In this document: positions 8,094-19,231 of the stretch, piece after piece | Numbering within the stretch: the first letter of the stretch is position 1 | Layout of the letters: each line of letters starts with the position of its first letter | From: Betaproteobacteria bacterium HGW-Betaproteobacteria-3 | GTDB taxonomy: Bacteria > Pseudomonadota > Gammaproteobacteria > Burkholderiales > Burkholderiaceae_C | Direction: 5' to 3' | Assembly: GCA_002842205.1 (NCBI GenBank) | Contig: PHCI01000017.1 | Location: 1 to 64,000, forward strand | DNA length: 64,000 bases | Made by a program: the position numbers and the translations under genes | Notes under the pieces: generated by a model | Told to the model about the DNA's origin: nothing | Seen by the model: only the letters and a program-made list of their open reading frames with translations | Databases searched by the model: none

Positions 8094-8155
8094 TTTTGCG
8101 GCGTGGCGCCCGCCATGGCCCGTTTCATGATGGCCTTCCTGACAGGAGTTGCAGC

Positions 8156-9523
8156 GTGTCCACTTCCTCTGTTTCCGACATCCGTGCGGGCCGGCTGGGT
8201 GCCGCGGAGTATGCGGCGGGGTTTGCCGATGCCAGCCCGGCCATGACGGCTTCGCAGGCGCTGCTGGAGGCCGAGCGCTGCCTCTACTGCTTTGACGCGC
8301 CCTGCACCACGGCCTGCCCCACGGGCATTGACGTGCCCTCGTTCATCCGGCGCATTGCCGACGGCAACCTGCGGGGCGCGGCGCGCACCATCCTGGACGC
8401 CAACCCGCTGGGCGGCATGTGCGCGCGGGTCTGCCCGACCGAAACCCTGTGCGAGCAAGCCTGCGTGCGCCACACGCAGGAAGACCGCCCGGTGGCCATT
8501 GGCCGCCTGCAGCGCCACGCGGTGGACGCGCTGATGCAAAGCGCCCGGCCGCAGCTGTTCACGCGCGCCCCGGCCACCGGCAAGAAAGTGGCGGTGGTGG
8601 GCGCCGGGCCGGCCGGGCTGGCCTGCGCGCACACGCTGGCGCGCCACGGGCACGACGTGGTGGTGATGGACGCAAGGCCCAAGGCTGGTGGCCTCAATGA
8701 ATACGGTCTGGCGGCCTACAAGACGCCCGACGACTTTGCCCAGCGCGAGCTGCAGTGGCTGCTGGCGCTCGGCGGCATCACGGTGCGCACCGGTTGGCGG
8801 CTGGCCAGCGCGGCGCAGCTCAGCGCCCTGCGCGACGAATACGACGCGGTGTTTCTGGGCCTGGGCCTGGCCGCCACACACACGCTGGGCGTGCCCGGCG
8901 AAGACCTGGCCGGGGTGGAAGCCGCGGTGGATTTCATCGCGCGGCTGCGCCAGACGGCCGACCTGGCCACCCTGCCCATCGGGCGGCGCGTGGTGGTGAT
9001 CGGCGGCGGCATGACGGCGGTGGACGCCGCGGTGCAAAGCCGTTTGCTGGGCGCCGAGGTGGTGCACATGGTGTACCGGCGCGGGCCCGGGCAGATGTCG
9101 GCGTCGGCGGACGAGCAGGCCTGGGCGCAAACCCATGGCGTGACGATCCGCCACTGGCTGGCGCCGGTGGAAATATTGGGCCAGCAGGGCCAGGCCACCG
9201 GCGTGCGCCTGGCGCGCCAGGCGCTGGTCAACGGCCAGTTGCAGGCCACCGGCGAGACCGAAACCATCGCCGCCGACATGGTGTTCAAAGCCATCGGCCA
9301 GACGCTGGGCAACCCGGTGCTGGCCGAGGCCGGGCTGACGCTGGCAGGTGGGCGCATCGTCACCGCGCCAGACGGCGCCACTCCCCTGCCCGGCGTGTGG
9401 GCCGGGGGCGACTGCCGCGCCGGTGGCCTGGAGCTGACGGTCGAGGCGGTCGAGCACGGCAAGCGCGCCGCCCACGCCATCCATGCCCGGCTGGGCGCGA
9501 CGCCGCAACGCGCTGCCGCCTGA
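8156..9523 (+). CDS. preT: NAD-dependent dihydropyrimidine dehydrogenase subunit PreT (FAD/Fe-S)
   Basis: The 455-residue electron-transfer subunit of the bacterial dihydropyrimidine dehydrogenase, working with PreA. The N-terminal Fe-S region has cysteines at 42, 45, 50, 54 (CLYCFDAPCTTAC) and at 89, 93, 99, 103 (CARVCPTETLCEQAC). The first dinucleotide fold follows (VAVVGAGPAGLA, about 145-156), then a second (VVVIGGGMTAVD) for the other nucleotide; GVWAGGDC near the C-terminus closes the FAD site. It is similar to GltD-like oxidoreductases, but the preA neighbour settles the role. The start is a GTG at 8156 with AGGAG ten bases upstream; in-frame codons back to 8078 would run through the operator. 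Confidence 0.93.
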   Translation: MSTSSVSDIRAGRLGAAEYAAGFADASPAMTASQALLEAERCLYCFDAPCTTACPTGIDVPSFIRRIADGNLRGAARTILDANPLGGMCARVCPTETLCEQACVRHTQEDRPVAIGRLQRHAVDALMQSARPQLFTRAPATGKKVAVVGAGPAGLACAHTLARHGHDVVVMDARPKAGGLNEYGLAAYKTPDDFAQRELQWLLALGGITVRTGWRLASAAQLSALRDEYDAVFLGLGLAATHTLGVPGEDLAGVEAAVDFIARLRQTADLATLPIGRRVVVIGGGMTAVDAAVQSRLLGAEVVHMVYRRGPGQMSASADEQAWAQTHGVTIRHWLAPVEILGQQGQATGVRLARQALVNGQLQATGETETIAADMVFKAIGQTLGNPVLAEAGLTLAGGRIVTAPDGATPLPGVWAGGDCRAGGLELTVEAVEHGKRAAHAIHARLGATPQRAAA

Positions 9524-9589
9524 GCACACGGCCCCTGCACCGCCCTCCGCACCGCGCCCCCGCAACCCTTTGCCCCAGGAGCTTTCACC

Positions 9590-12431
<2,842 letters not shown>

Positions 12432-12475
12432 AGCATTTTGGGGGGCCGCGCTGGGCTTCCCCGGGTGGGGCTCGG

Positions 12476-12567
12476 CTTGTGGCCTGCCAGGCTGGCTTGC
12501 GCCGGGCACCTCCTACGCGCTGCGCTTTGCGAAATCGGCGCCCGACGCAAGCCAACCTGGCGACAAG
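12476..12567. repeat. Hairpin 1 of a pair sharing a 29-base loop
   Basis: Left arm 12476-12507 and right arm 12538-12567 share GCCAGGYTGGCTTGCGYCGGGC as complementary sequence (Y marks mismatches). The loop, 12508-12537, is 30 bases and contains TACGCGCTGCGCTTTGCG followed by AAATCG. Nearly the same loop occurs in reverse orientation in hairpin 2 at 12622-12700, although the stems are unrelated. The two hairpins fill most of the 336-base gap 12432-12767 between hydA and the amidohydrolase gene; no coding sequence is seen there. Confidence 0.7.
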
Positions 12568-12621
12568 TGGCGCAGAAGCATGCCCGCATTCAAGACCTCA
12601 GCGCCTGCGCTCCACCAGCTC

Positions 12622-12700
12622 GGGGCCATCGGGGGATGGGTGGGGGTCGATTTCGCAAAGCGTAGCGCGTATGAGGCCCCCGCCCATCCCCTGATGGCCC
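12622..12700. repeat. Hairpin 2 of a pair sharing a 29-base loop (inverted)
   Basis: Left arm 12622-12646 and right arm 12677-12700 pair as GGGCCATCRGGGGATGGG plus YGGGGG (R/Y mismatched). The 30-base loop 12647-12676 contains CGATTTCGCAAAGCGTAGCG then CGTATGAGG, the reverse complement of the hairpin 1 loop with two differences in 29. The stems of the two hairpins differ completely, so loop sequence and hairpin shape are conserved rather than one whole element. Confidence 0.7.
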
Positions 12701-12767
12701 GCGCACACCACAGCAGCCACTTCAACGGTTACCCAAACCGTCCCCGATACACAAGGAGTCAACCACC

Positions 12768-14027
12768 ATGAACACCGCAACCGCTGTCAACATCGAAAAC
12801 GTCCGCATCAACGGCGATCGCCTCTGGGCCTCGCTCATGGAGCTGGCGAAAATTGGCGCCACACCCAAGGGTGGCGTGTGTCGCCTGACGCTCACCGACC
12901 TCGACAAACAGGGTCGCGACCTCGTCCTGCGCTGGGCCAAAGAGGCGGGCATGACCGTCACCATCGACAAAATCGGCAACGGCTTCATGCGCCGCGCCGG
13001 GCGCAACGACCGCCTGCCACCCATCGTGACCGGCAGCCACATCGACACCCAGCCCACCGGCGGCAAGTTTGACGGCAACTACGGCGTGCTGGCGGGCATC
13101 GAGGTGGTGCGCACCCTGAACGACCACGGCATCGAGACCGAAGCGCCGATTGAAGTGGCGTTCTGGACCAACGAAGAAGGCTCGCGCTTCGTGCCGGTGA
13201 TGATGGGCTCGGGCGTGTTCGCCAAGGCCTTCACGCTGGAGCACGCCTACGCCGCCACCGACACCGAAGGCAAGACCGTGAAAGGCGAGCTCGAACGCAT
13301 CGGCTACATCGGCCCGCAGGAGCCCGGCGACCACCCGATCGGCGCGTACTTTGAGACCCACATCGAACAGGGCCCGGTGCTTGAAGACAACGACAAAACC
13401 ATCGGCGTGGTGCAGGGCGTGCTGGGCATCCGCTGGTTTGACTGCACCGTCACCGGCATGGAAGCCCACGCCGGCCCCACGCCCATGGCCTTGCGCAAGG
13501 ACGCCATGCAGGTGTCCACCCGCATCATGCAAGAGGTGGTGGCCGCCGCGCTGCGCCACGCGCCGCACGGCCGCGGCACGGTGGGCATGGTGCAGGTGCA
13601 CCCCAACAGCCGCAACGTGATCCCGGGGCGGGTGAAGTTCAGCGTCGACCTGCGCAACGCCACCGACGCGCTGGTCGACCAGATGTCCGACGAGGTGAAG
13701 GCCTTTGCCGCCCAGGTGGCCCAGGACAGCGGGCTGGACGTCAAACTGGAACTGGTGTCGAGCTACCCCGCGCAGGTGTTTCACCCCGACTGCGTGGACG
13801 CCGTGGGCCGTGCCGCCAAGAAGCTCGGCTACTCCCACATGCCCGCCGTCTCCGGCGCCGGCCACGACGCCGTGTACATGGCCAAACTGGCCCCGGCCGG
13901 CATGATCTTCATCCCCTGCAAAGACGGCATCAGCCACAACGAAATCGAAGACGCCAAGCCCGAACACATCACCGCCGGTTGCAACGTGCTGCTGCACGCG
14001 ATGCTGGAGCGCGCGGGGGTGGCCTGA
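12768..14027 (+). CDS. Zn-dependent N-carbamoyl-beta-alanine amidohydrolase (beta-ureidopropionase, M20 family)
   Basis: A 419-residue M20/M28-type amidase of the AmaB/HyuC/PydC group that splits N-carbamoyl-beta-alanine to beta-alanine, CO2 and ammonia. Zinc ligands are seen as H91 (TGSHIDTQP), D102 (KFDGNYG) and E137 (WTNEEGSRF). HAGPTPMALRKDA marks the dimerisation domain and SGAGHDAVYMAK the last metal region. AAGGAG precedes the ATG. It completes the three-step reductive pathway begun by preTA and hydA. It could also be an L-carbamoylase of hydantoin catabolism; with preTA next door, the pyrimidine role is more likely. Confidence 0.92.
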   Translation: MNTATAVNIENVRINGDRLWASLMELAKIGATPKGGVCRLTLTDLDKQGRDLVLRWAKEAGMTVTIDKIGNGFMRRAGRNDRLPPIVTGSHIDTQPTGGKFDGNYGVLAGIEVVRTLNDHGIETEAPIEVAFWTNEEGSRFVPVMMGSGVFAKAFTLEHAYAATDTEGKTVKGELERIGYIGPQEPGDHPIGAYFETHIEQGPVLEDNDKTIGVVQGVLGIRWFDCTVTGMEAHAGPTPMALRKDAMQVSTRIMQEVVAAALRHAPHGRGTVGMVQVHPNSRNVIPGRVKFSVDLRNATDALVDQMSDEVKAFAAQVAQDSGLDVKLELVSSYPAQVFHPDCVDAVGRAAKKLGYSHMPAVSGAGHDAVYMAKLAPAGMIFIPCKDGISHNEIEDAKPEHITAGCNVLLHAMLERAGVA

Positions 14028-14044
14028 AAGCCGCAGATTTAGCG

Positions 14045-14090
14045 CCGAATCGGCCTTTAGCCCCCGTCAAATGGCAATAGTTTGCTATGG
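14045..14090 (-). repeat. Interspersed element A, copy 3
   Basis: Minus-strand copy: CCATAGCAAACTATTGCC, TTTGACGGGGGCTAAAGGCC, then GATTCGG in place of AATTT. It follows the amidohydrolase stop and precedes a TA module. Confidence 0.85.
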
Positions 14091-14218
14091 ATTGAGTCGT
14101 TGATCTGCTCACTTCGGGTTGAGCCGCGGCGCGAGGTCAACGCACGAAACAACATTCGTGGTGTCCGCAAACCAGGCCGGTTTTCCCCAAGGTCTTGGGG
14201 GTGCGTCAACGCGCAAAA

Positions 14219-14236
14219 TAACAGATTTGTTATACT
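14219..14236 (+). promoter_or_regulatory. Promoter/operator of the HigBA-like module
   Basis: TAACA-GATT-TGTTA inverted repeat whose right arm overlaps a -10-like TATACT, ending 6 bases before the toxin GTG. With so short a leader the toxin mRNA may be nearly leaderless. Repression by the downstream HTH antitoxin is the expected control. Confidence 0.55.
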
Positions 14237-14242
14237 CTGCCG

Positions 14243-14575
14243 GTGGACTACACGATCGTCTATTTCAGCGAGGCTGTGCAGGATGACATCCTTGGATTGC
14301 CCGACACGCTGGCCGCGCGGTACGTGGTGCTCACCCGGCGAATGGTGGCGCTCGGGCCTAACCTTGGGGAGCCCCACACCAAGGCTTTTGGTGACGGGCT
14401 GTTCGAGTTGAGGCTCAAGGGGGCCGAGGGCATCGCACGGGTCTTTTTCTGCACTTTGGTGGGGCGGCGGATCGTGATGCTCCACAGCTTTGTCAAAAAG
14501 TCCAACAAGACGCCTCCACGCGAGTTGGAGATCGCTGAATCACGATTGAAGGAGTTCAAACATGCAAACTCATGA
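14243..14575 (+). CDS. RelE/HigB-like toxin (phage Gp49-like, DUF891)
   Basis: A 110-residue small basic protein (GTG start; DYTIVYFSEAVQDDILGLPD) with the RelE-fold core FELRLKGAEGIARVFFC and RIVMLHSFVKKSNKTP, typical of HigB/Gp49-type ribosome-dependent mRNA interferases. The toxin gene precedes the antitoxin gene, the characteristic higBA order, and overlaps it by 14 bases. No SD sequence is obvious before the GTG. Confidence 0.88.
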   Translation: MDYTIVYFSEAVQDDILGLPDTLAARYVVLTRRMVALGPNLGEPHTKAFGDGLFELRLKGAEGIARVFFCTLVGRRIVMLHSFVKKSNKTPPRELEIAESRLKEFKHANS

Positions 14576-14849
14576 TCAGGTCATCAAGAAGCTGATGCAA
14601 CGCCCCGGCGTCCGGGCCGAGGTCGAACGCATCGAGCGCGATGAGTCGGCGCTGCTCGACGCGTTGCTCAAAGCACGGCAGGAGGCGGGCCTCACGCAGG
14701 CGCAAGTCGCCGAGCGCATGGGCACGCAAGCCCCGGCCGTGGCGCGTCTCGAGCGCGCCCTGGCCACCGGCAAGCACTCCCCTTCGGTGGCCACGCTGCG
14801 CAAGTACGTCAAGGCCTGCGGCAAACGGCTCGTGCTTCAGGTGGCGTAG
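14562..14849 (+). CDS. XRE-family antitoxin (HigA-like)
   Basis: A 95-residue helix-turn-helix protein; the Cro/C1-type HTH spans about 40-75 (AGLTQAQVAERMGTQAPAVA). It overlaps the toxin gene by 14 bases. It should neutralise the toxin and repress the promoter at 14219-14236. Confidence 0.9.
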   Translation: MQTHDQVIKKLMQRPGVRAEVERIERDESALLDALLKARQEAGLTQAQVAERMGTQAPAVARLERALATGKHSPSVATLRKYVKACGKRLVLQVA

Positions 14850-14935
14850 CAAGAGCTGCCCCGCTTCACGGTTTGCCTTGCGGCCCCGCCGAACCTTCGA
14901 CCCCGCGATTGGGCGCAAGACTTCACCGCGAAGGG

Positions 14936-15328
14936 TTAGCCGGGACGATGGATGGCGCAGAGTTTGTGGCCGTCAGGGTCACGGACATAGGCCAAGTGCA
15001 GTGGCCCCAAGCTGCCTTGGCGCAGGCCGGGCGGCTCTTCGATCGAGACGCCGCCATGCGCAACGGCGGTGTCGTGGAAATGGCGCACCTGCTCGGGCGA
15101 GTTGCACTTGAAGCCGATGGTGCCGCCATTGGCGAAGGTGGCGGCTTCGCCGTTGATGGGCTCGCTCACGCAAAAGACGCTGCCGTCGTGCCGGTAAAAG
15201 AGCCGTGCGTGGCCCGAAGGCGCGATGTTGCGCGCGGGTTCGCCCGCGCCCAGTGTTCCGAGCACGGCGTCGTAGAAGCGCTTTGACCGTTCGAGGTCGT
15301 TGGCGCCGATCATGATGTGATTGAACAT
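14936..15328 (-). CDS. VOC-family (glyoxalase/bleomycin resistance-like) protein
   Basis: A 130-residue single-domain vicinal oxygen chelate protein starting MFNHIMIGANDLERSKRFYD. The betaalphabetabetabeta repeats end in LHLAYVRDPDGHKLCAIHR, where the usual metal-binding glutamate (NxxE) is replaced by CAIHR. Members act as glyoxalases, dioxygenases or thiol transferases; the substrate cannot be told. The start at 15328 is chosen for domain fit; a longer in-frame extension reads through element B. It is convergent with the preceding antitoxin gene. Confidence 0.85.
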   Translation of the reverse strand: MFNHIMIGANDLERSKRFYDAVLGTLGAGEPARNIAPSGHARLFYRHDGSVFCVSEPINGEAATFANGGTIGFKCNSPEQVRHFHDTAVAHGGVSIEEPPGLRQGSLGPLHLAYVRDPDGHKLCAIHRPG

Positions 15329-15443
15329 GGTTTTCCTTTTCTGGCGTGCACGTGGCAACGGGGGTTGATCCATGCGGCGGGTTTGGGCGCTGCGGGCGGG
15401 CGCCGTCCGATGCCGCCCGACGAATATAAGGCGCTTTCCCATG

Positions 15444-15500
15444 TCATACGGTTTCGCATTCAAGCGTGGAACAAGGCGGGCGCCGCAGACTGTGCTGTCA
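15444..15500 (+). repeat. Interspersed element B, copy 1 (partial)
   Basis: TCATACGGTTTCGCATTCAAGCG followed by TGGAACAAGGCGGGCGCCGC and AGACTGTGCTGTC closely matches the left half of the copy at 62100. The right terminal arm is missing, so this copy is truncated. It lies between the VOC gene and the 3' end of the tetR gene. Confidence 0.75.
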
Positions 15501-15524
15501 ATGCCAACAACATGGCTACGGACC

Positions 15525-16181
15525 CTACAGCAACCCGCACCCCCGCAACACCAGCTGCACCACATGCTCGGTGGCGCGCGCGTGTTCGGCGGGGGCCAGG
15601 CCCGGGCGGCCAAGCACGGCGCTGACCTGCACGTCGAAGTCGGCGTAGGTCTGGGTGGCGGCCCAGAGGGTGAAGAACAGGTGGGTGCTGTCCACCGGGG
15701 CCATGCGCCCGGCCGCGATCCAGCCGTCGATCACGGCGGCTTTTTCACGCACCATGTCGCGCAGTTCGGTGGCCAGCAGTTCGCCCAGCACCGGCGCGCC
15801 GTGCAGCAGCTCGTTGGCGAACACGCGCGAGGCGTGCGGGCGCAGGGCCGACAGCGCCATCTTGGCGCGCAGGTAGGCTTCGATCGCGGTGCGCGGGTCG
15901 GCCTCGGGCGTGATGCCATGCGCGGGCACCAGCCAGTCGGTCAGGGTGCGGGCCAGCACGGCGCGGTACAGCACCTGCTTGCTTCCAAAGTAATAGTGCA
16001 GGTTGGCCTTGGGCAGGCCGCAGGCTTCGGCGATGGCGGCCATGGTGGCGCCGCTGAAGCCGGCGCCCGCAAACACCTGCTCGGCCGCGGCCAGGATCAG
16101 CGCCTCGTTGGACTGGCGGATGGTGCCCTTGGCAGCCTCATCGGCCGCGTCGTCGGGGGTGGGTGAAGACAGGGCGATCAT
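15525..16181 (-). CDS. rutR: TetR-family regulator, RutR-like
   Basis: A 218-residue TetR protein. The N-terminal HTH covers about residues 20-65 (GATMAAIAEACGLPKANLHY). The C-terminal domain resembles RutR of E. coli (YcdC C-terminal domain): FANELLHGAPVLGELL, EKAAVIDGWIAAGRMAPVD and LFFTLWAATQTYADFDVQV line up with its known segments. RutR senses uracil/thymine and represses pyrimidine genes. Here the gene is the last of the importer operon, 70 bases after the binding-protein gene, and RutR-type operators precede both that operon and preT. It probably represses both and therefore itself. Symbol assigned from similarity and context. Confidence 0.85.
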   Translation of the reverse strand: MIALSSPTPDDAADEAAKGTIRQSNEALILAAAEQVFAGAGFSGATMAAIAEACGLPKANLHYYFGSKQVLYRAVLARTLTDWLVPAHGITPEADPRTAIEAYLRAKMALSALRPHASRVFANELLHGAPVLGELLATELRDMVREKAAVIDGWIAAGRMAPVDSTHLFFTLWAATQTYADFDVQVSAVLGRPGLAPAEHARATEHVVQLVLRGCGLL

Positions 16182-16251
16182 GGTGGGTTCACAAAAAGGA
16201 AAGGGCCGTACCCGGTGCGGATACGACCCCGTTCGCTGCGCGGCGGGCCGC

Positions 16252-17256
16252 TTACTTGCGGGCCGCTTCCCACACCACATGGGTCATGGCGGCCTTGCCC
16301 GGGTCTTTCTTGATGACGGGCGAGCTGCCACCGGCCAGCAGCACCTTCACGGTGCGCTCGTAGGCGGCGGGCTCCAGGTAGCCGATCTTGGCGGTGCCGG
16401 CGTTGGTGATGAGCTTGGCCACGTTTTCCATCTGGCGCTTTTGCACCTTGAGCGAGGCGCTGCCCGACATGTCGGCGGCCACGACGATCTTGGCGGCTTC
16501 TTCGGGGTTTTTCACGGCGTCGTTCCAGCCCTTGAAGGTGGCCTTGAGGAACTTGCCCATGCGGGCCACGAAGGCCGGGTCCTTGAGCTTGGCTTCCATC
16601 ACGTACAGGCCGTCTTCGAGCGTGGCCACGCCTTCTTTTTCATAGAAGAAGGTCACCAAGTCGCTTTCCTTGACGCCGGCGTCCACCACCTGCCAGTACT
16701 CGTTGTAGATCATGGTGGAGATGCAGGCCGCCTGGTTTTGCAGCAGCGGATCGACGTTGAAGCCCTGTTTGAGGATCTTGATGTCGGTGTCGGGCTTGTA
16801 GCCGAGCTTGCTCATCCAGTTGAGGAAGGGGTATTCATTGCCGCCGTACCAGACGCCCAGCGTCTTGCCCTTGAGGTCTTTGGGGCTGGTGACGCCGCTG
16901 GCCTTTTTGCAGGTGAGCATCAGGCCCGACTGGTTGAACACCTGGGCGATGTTGACCAGCGGCACCCCGGCCTCGCGCGAGGCCAGTGCCGAAGGCATCC
17001 AGTCGACGATCACGTCGGCCCCATTGCCGGCGATCACCTGCGCGGGGCCAATGTCGGGGCCGCCGGGCTTGATGGTCACGTCCAGGCCCTCGGCCTTGTA
17101 GTAGCCCTTGGCGGCGGCCACGTAATAGCCGGCAAACTGCGCCTGCGGCAGCCACTTGAGCTGCACGGTCACCTTGTCGGCGGCGTGGGCGGTGATGCCG
17201 CACACAGCCACCACGGCGGCCAGCAGGCCGCGACGGAATTGGGAAGAACGGGACAT
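16252..17256 (-). CDS. ABC transporter substrate-binding protein (NMT1/THI5-like), probable pyrimidine uptake
   Basis: A 334-residue periplasmic protein with signal peptide MSRSSQFRRGLLAAVVAVCG and cleavage after AHA near residue 27. The mature part VTVQLKWLPQAQFAGYYVAA is diagnostic of the NMT1/THI5 (ThiY/SsuA) family that binds pyrimidine-like or sulfonate ligands. KASGVTSPKDLKGKTLGVW and GNEYPFLNW line the ligand pocket region. AGGAG precedes the ATG. It is third-to-fourth in an operon with ATPase, two permeases and a RutR-like gene, all facing the pyrimidine catabolic genes, so uracil/thymine or dihydropyrimidine import is inferred. Riboflavin or HMP are alternatives for this family. Confidence 0.88.
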   Translation of the reverse strand: MSRSSQFRRGLLAAVVAVCGITAHAADKVTVQLKWLPQAQFAGYYVAAAKGYYKAEGLDVTIKPGGPDIGPAQVIAGNGADVIVDWMPSALASREAGVPLVNIAQVFNQSGLMLTCKKASGVTSPKDLKGKTLGVWYGGNEYPFLNWMSKLGYKPDTDIKILKQGFNVDPLLQNQAACISTMIYNEYWQVVDAGVKESDLVTFFYEKEGVATLEDGLYVMEAKLKDPAFVARMGKFLKATFKGWNDAVKNPEEAAKIVVAADMSGSASLKVQKRQMENVAKLITNAGTAKIGYLEPAAYERTVKVLLAGGSSPVIKKDPGKAAMTHVVWEAARK

Positions 17257-17333
17257 GGAACTCTCCTTGGAGGGGTTGGGGACATACACGGAACGAGAAC
17301 AACGACACACGGGGCGGGCCAGACTGCAGGCCC

Positions 17334-18293
17334 TCACGGGCCCCGCACCGACGGATGCCAGAACGCGGCCCGGCGCTCCAGCTTGGCTAGCAAGGCATAG
17401 GCCAGCGAGCCGGTGACCGCCGCCACCACGATCGCGCCCCACACCAGGGCCAGGTTCATGCGCGAGGCTTCGGTCGAAATGCGAAACCCCAGGCCCGAAG
17501 TGGGCGAGCCAAAAAACTCGGCCACGATGGCGCCGATCAGCGCCAGCGTGGCGTTGACCTTGAGCGCGCCAAAGATGAAGGGCACGGCCGCGGGCAGGCG
17601 CAGCGCCAGCAGGGTGCGGCTGTAGCTGGCCGCGTAGCTGTGCATGAGTTCGCGCTCGAGCTTGCCCGCCGCCTGCAGGCCCGCCAGCGTGGACACCAGC
17701 ATGGGGAAAAACGTCATCAGCACCACCACGGCGGCCTTGGACGGCCAGTCAAAGCCGAACCACATCACCGCGATGGGCGCCACCGCCACCAGCGGAATGG
17801 TGCTGGTGAGCGAGGCCAGCGGCAGCAGGCCGCGCTGCAAAAACGGCTGGCGGTCGATGGCCACGGCCACGGCAAACCCCAGGCCGCTGCCCAGCGCCCA
17901 GCCCAGCAGCACGGCCTTGAGCACGGTCTGGGTGAAGTCGCCCGCGAGTTGGCTCCAGTGGTCCAACATGGACTGCACGATCAGGCTCGGGGCGGGCAGC
18001 AGCACGCGCGGCACCTCCAACGCCACCACCAGCAGTTGCCAGAAGTACACCACCCACAGCCCGAACAGCGCCGCCGTGAGCACGCCGTCCAATCGGCCGC
18101 CCTGCAGCGCCGCCACCCGGCGGATGGTGGCCAGCGCCAACACCCCCAGCGCCACCGTGGCCCCCCAGAACAGCGCGCCGGGCGGCGCCTCGCCGCGCGC
18201 GGCCGGGTGCAGCAGCAGCACCGTGGCGGCGAGTGCCCCGGCGGCCACCCACGCCGCGGTGGCACGGCCCGACGGCGCCCCGGCGCGCGTCAT
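17334..18293 (-). CDS. ABC transporter permease (BPD/SsuC-like) 1
   Basis: A 319-residue inner-membrane permease with an N-terminal group of about three hydrophobic helices before the core domain. The core contains the EAA-type coupling loop (ERELMHSYAASYSRTLLALR) typical of SsuC/TauC/ThiX permeases. Its ATG overlaps the stop of the second permease gene (ATGA), and the binding-protein gene follows after 77 bases. It pairs with the second permease to form a heterodimeric channel. Confidence 0.9.
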   Translation of the reverse strand: MTRAGAPSGRATAAWVAAGALAATVLLLHPAARGEAPPGALFWGATVALGVLALATIRRVAALQGGRLDGVLTAALFGLWVVYFWQLLVVALEVPRVLLPAPSLIVQSMLDHWSQLAGDFTQTVLKAVLLGWALGSGLGFAVAVAIDRQPFLQRGLLPLASLTSTIPLVAVAPIAVMWFGFDWPSKAAVVVLMTFFPMLVSTLAGLQAAGKLERELMHSYAASYSRTLLALRLPAAVPFIFGALKVNATLALIGAIVAEFFGSPTSGLGFRISTEASRMNLALVWGAIVVAAVTGSLAYALLAKLERRAAFWHPSVRGP

Positions 18294-19231
18294 GGCTGCC
18301 TCCGGTGGCGCAGCACCCGCTGCTCAACCAGTGCCACCGCGGCCGTGAGCGTCAGGCCCAGCAGCGCCGACATCACCAGCGCCGACCAGATGGCCACGGT
18401 GTTGCCGTAATACGAGCCGGTGAGCAGCCGCGCCCCCAGGCCGGCCGTGGCGCCCGTGGGCAGCTCGGCCACCATGGCGCCCACCAGCCCGGCCGCAATG
18501 CCCACGCGCAGCGCCGGAAACAAAAACGGCAGCGCCGCGGGCAGGCGCAGCAGCCACAGCGCCTGCCAGCGGCTGGCGGCGTAGGTGTGCAGCATTTCGG
18601 TCTCGATCACCTGCGGCGAGCGCAGCCCCTGCACCATGGCCACGGTGACGGGGAAGAAGCACAGGTACATCGCGATCACCGCCTTGGGCGCCAGCCCCGC
18701 AAACCCCAGGCTGCCCAGGATCACCAGCACGATGGGCGCGATGGCCAGCACCGGCACGGTCTGCGACGCCACGATCCAGGGCAGCAGCGCGCGCTCCAGC
18801 GTGCGCGAATGCACGATCAGCACCGACAGCACCAGCCCCAGCGCCGTGCCCATGACAAAGCCCACCAGCGTGGCCTCGCCGGTGACGGCCACGTGGTAGA
18901 GCAGGTTGCGCGGTGAATTCACCGGCCAGTCCACCAGGCTCGACCACAAATCCATCGCCACCTGGTGCGGCGCGGGCAGCACGGGGCGCTCCATCTGCAG
19001 GGTGGCGGCCAGCAGATCTTGCCAGCCCCAGGGGTTGCCGCTGACGTTGAGCACGCGCTCGATCGCGCCCGGCGCGTTCATGGCCCAGGCCGCGCCGTAC
19101 CAGACCAGCAGCAGCGCCGCCAGCACCACCGTCACCGGCACGGCGTGGGCCTGCAGCCACGCGGCCGAGCGACCCGGGCTTTGCTCGGGCACCGTCGCCG
19201 GCGTGGGCACAGGGGCGGCGGTGTCAGTCAT
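18290..19231 (-). CDS. ABC transporter permease (BPD/SsuC-like) 2
   Basis: A 313-residue permease with one N-terminal helix (VTVVLAALLLVWYGAAWAM) and a large loop before the core. The coupling loop is ETEMLHTYAASRWQALWLLR. The start is ambiguous between ATG codons at 19231 and 19240, both inside the end of the ATPase gene; 19231 gives an 8-base overlap. The overlap at both ends shows a tightly coupled operon. Confidence 0.9.
   Translation of the reverse strand: MTDTAAPVPTPATVPEQSPGRSAAWLQAHAVPVTVVLAALLLVWYGAAWAMNAPGAIERVLNVSGNPWGWQDLLAATLQMERPVLPAPHQVAMDLWSSLVDWPVNSPRNLLYHVAVTGEATLVGFVMGTALGLVLSVLIVHSRTLERALLPWIVASQTVPVLAIAPIVLVILGSLGFAGLAPKAVIAMYLCFFPVTVAMVQGLRSPQVIETEMLHTYAASRWQALWLLRLPAALPFLFPALRVGIAAGLVGAMVAELPTGATAGLGARLLTGSYYGNTVAIWSALVMSALLGLTLTAAVALVEQRVLRHRRQP

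Noticed and set aside
12626-12700. Hairpin 2 as a simple rho-independent terminator of hydA
   Set aside because: No T run follows, the loop is 30 bases, and the same loop recurs inverted in another hairpin, which a terminator would not explain.
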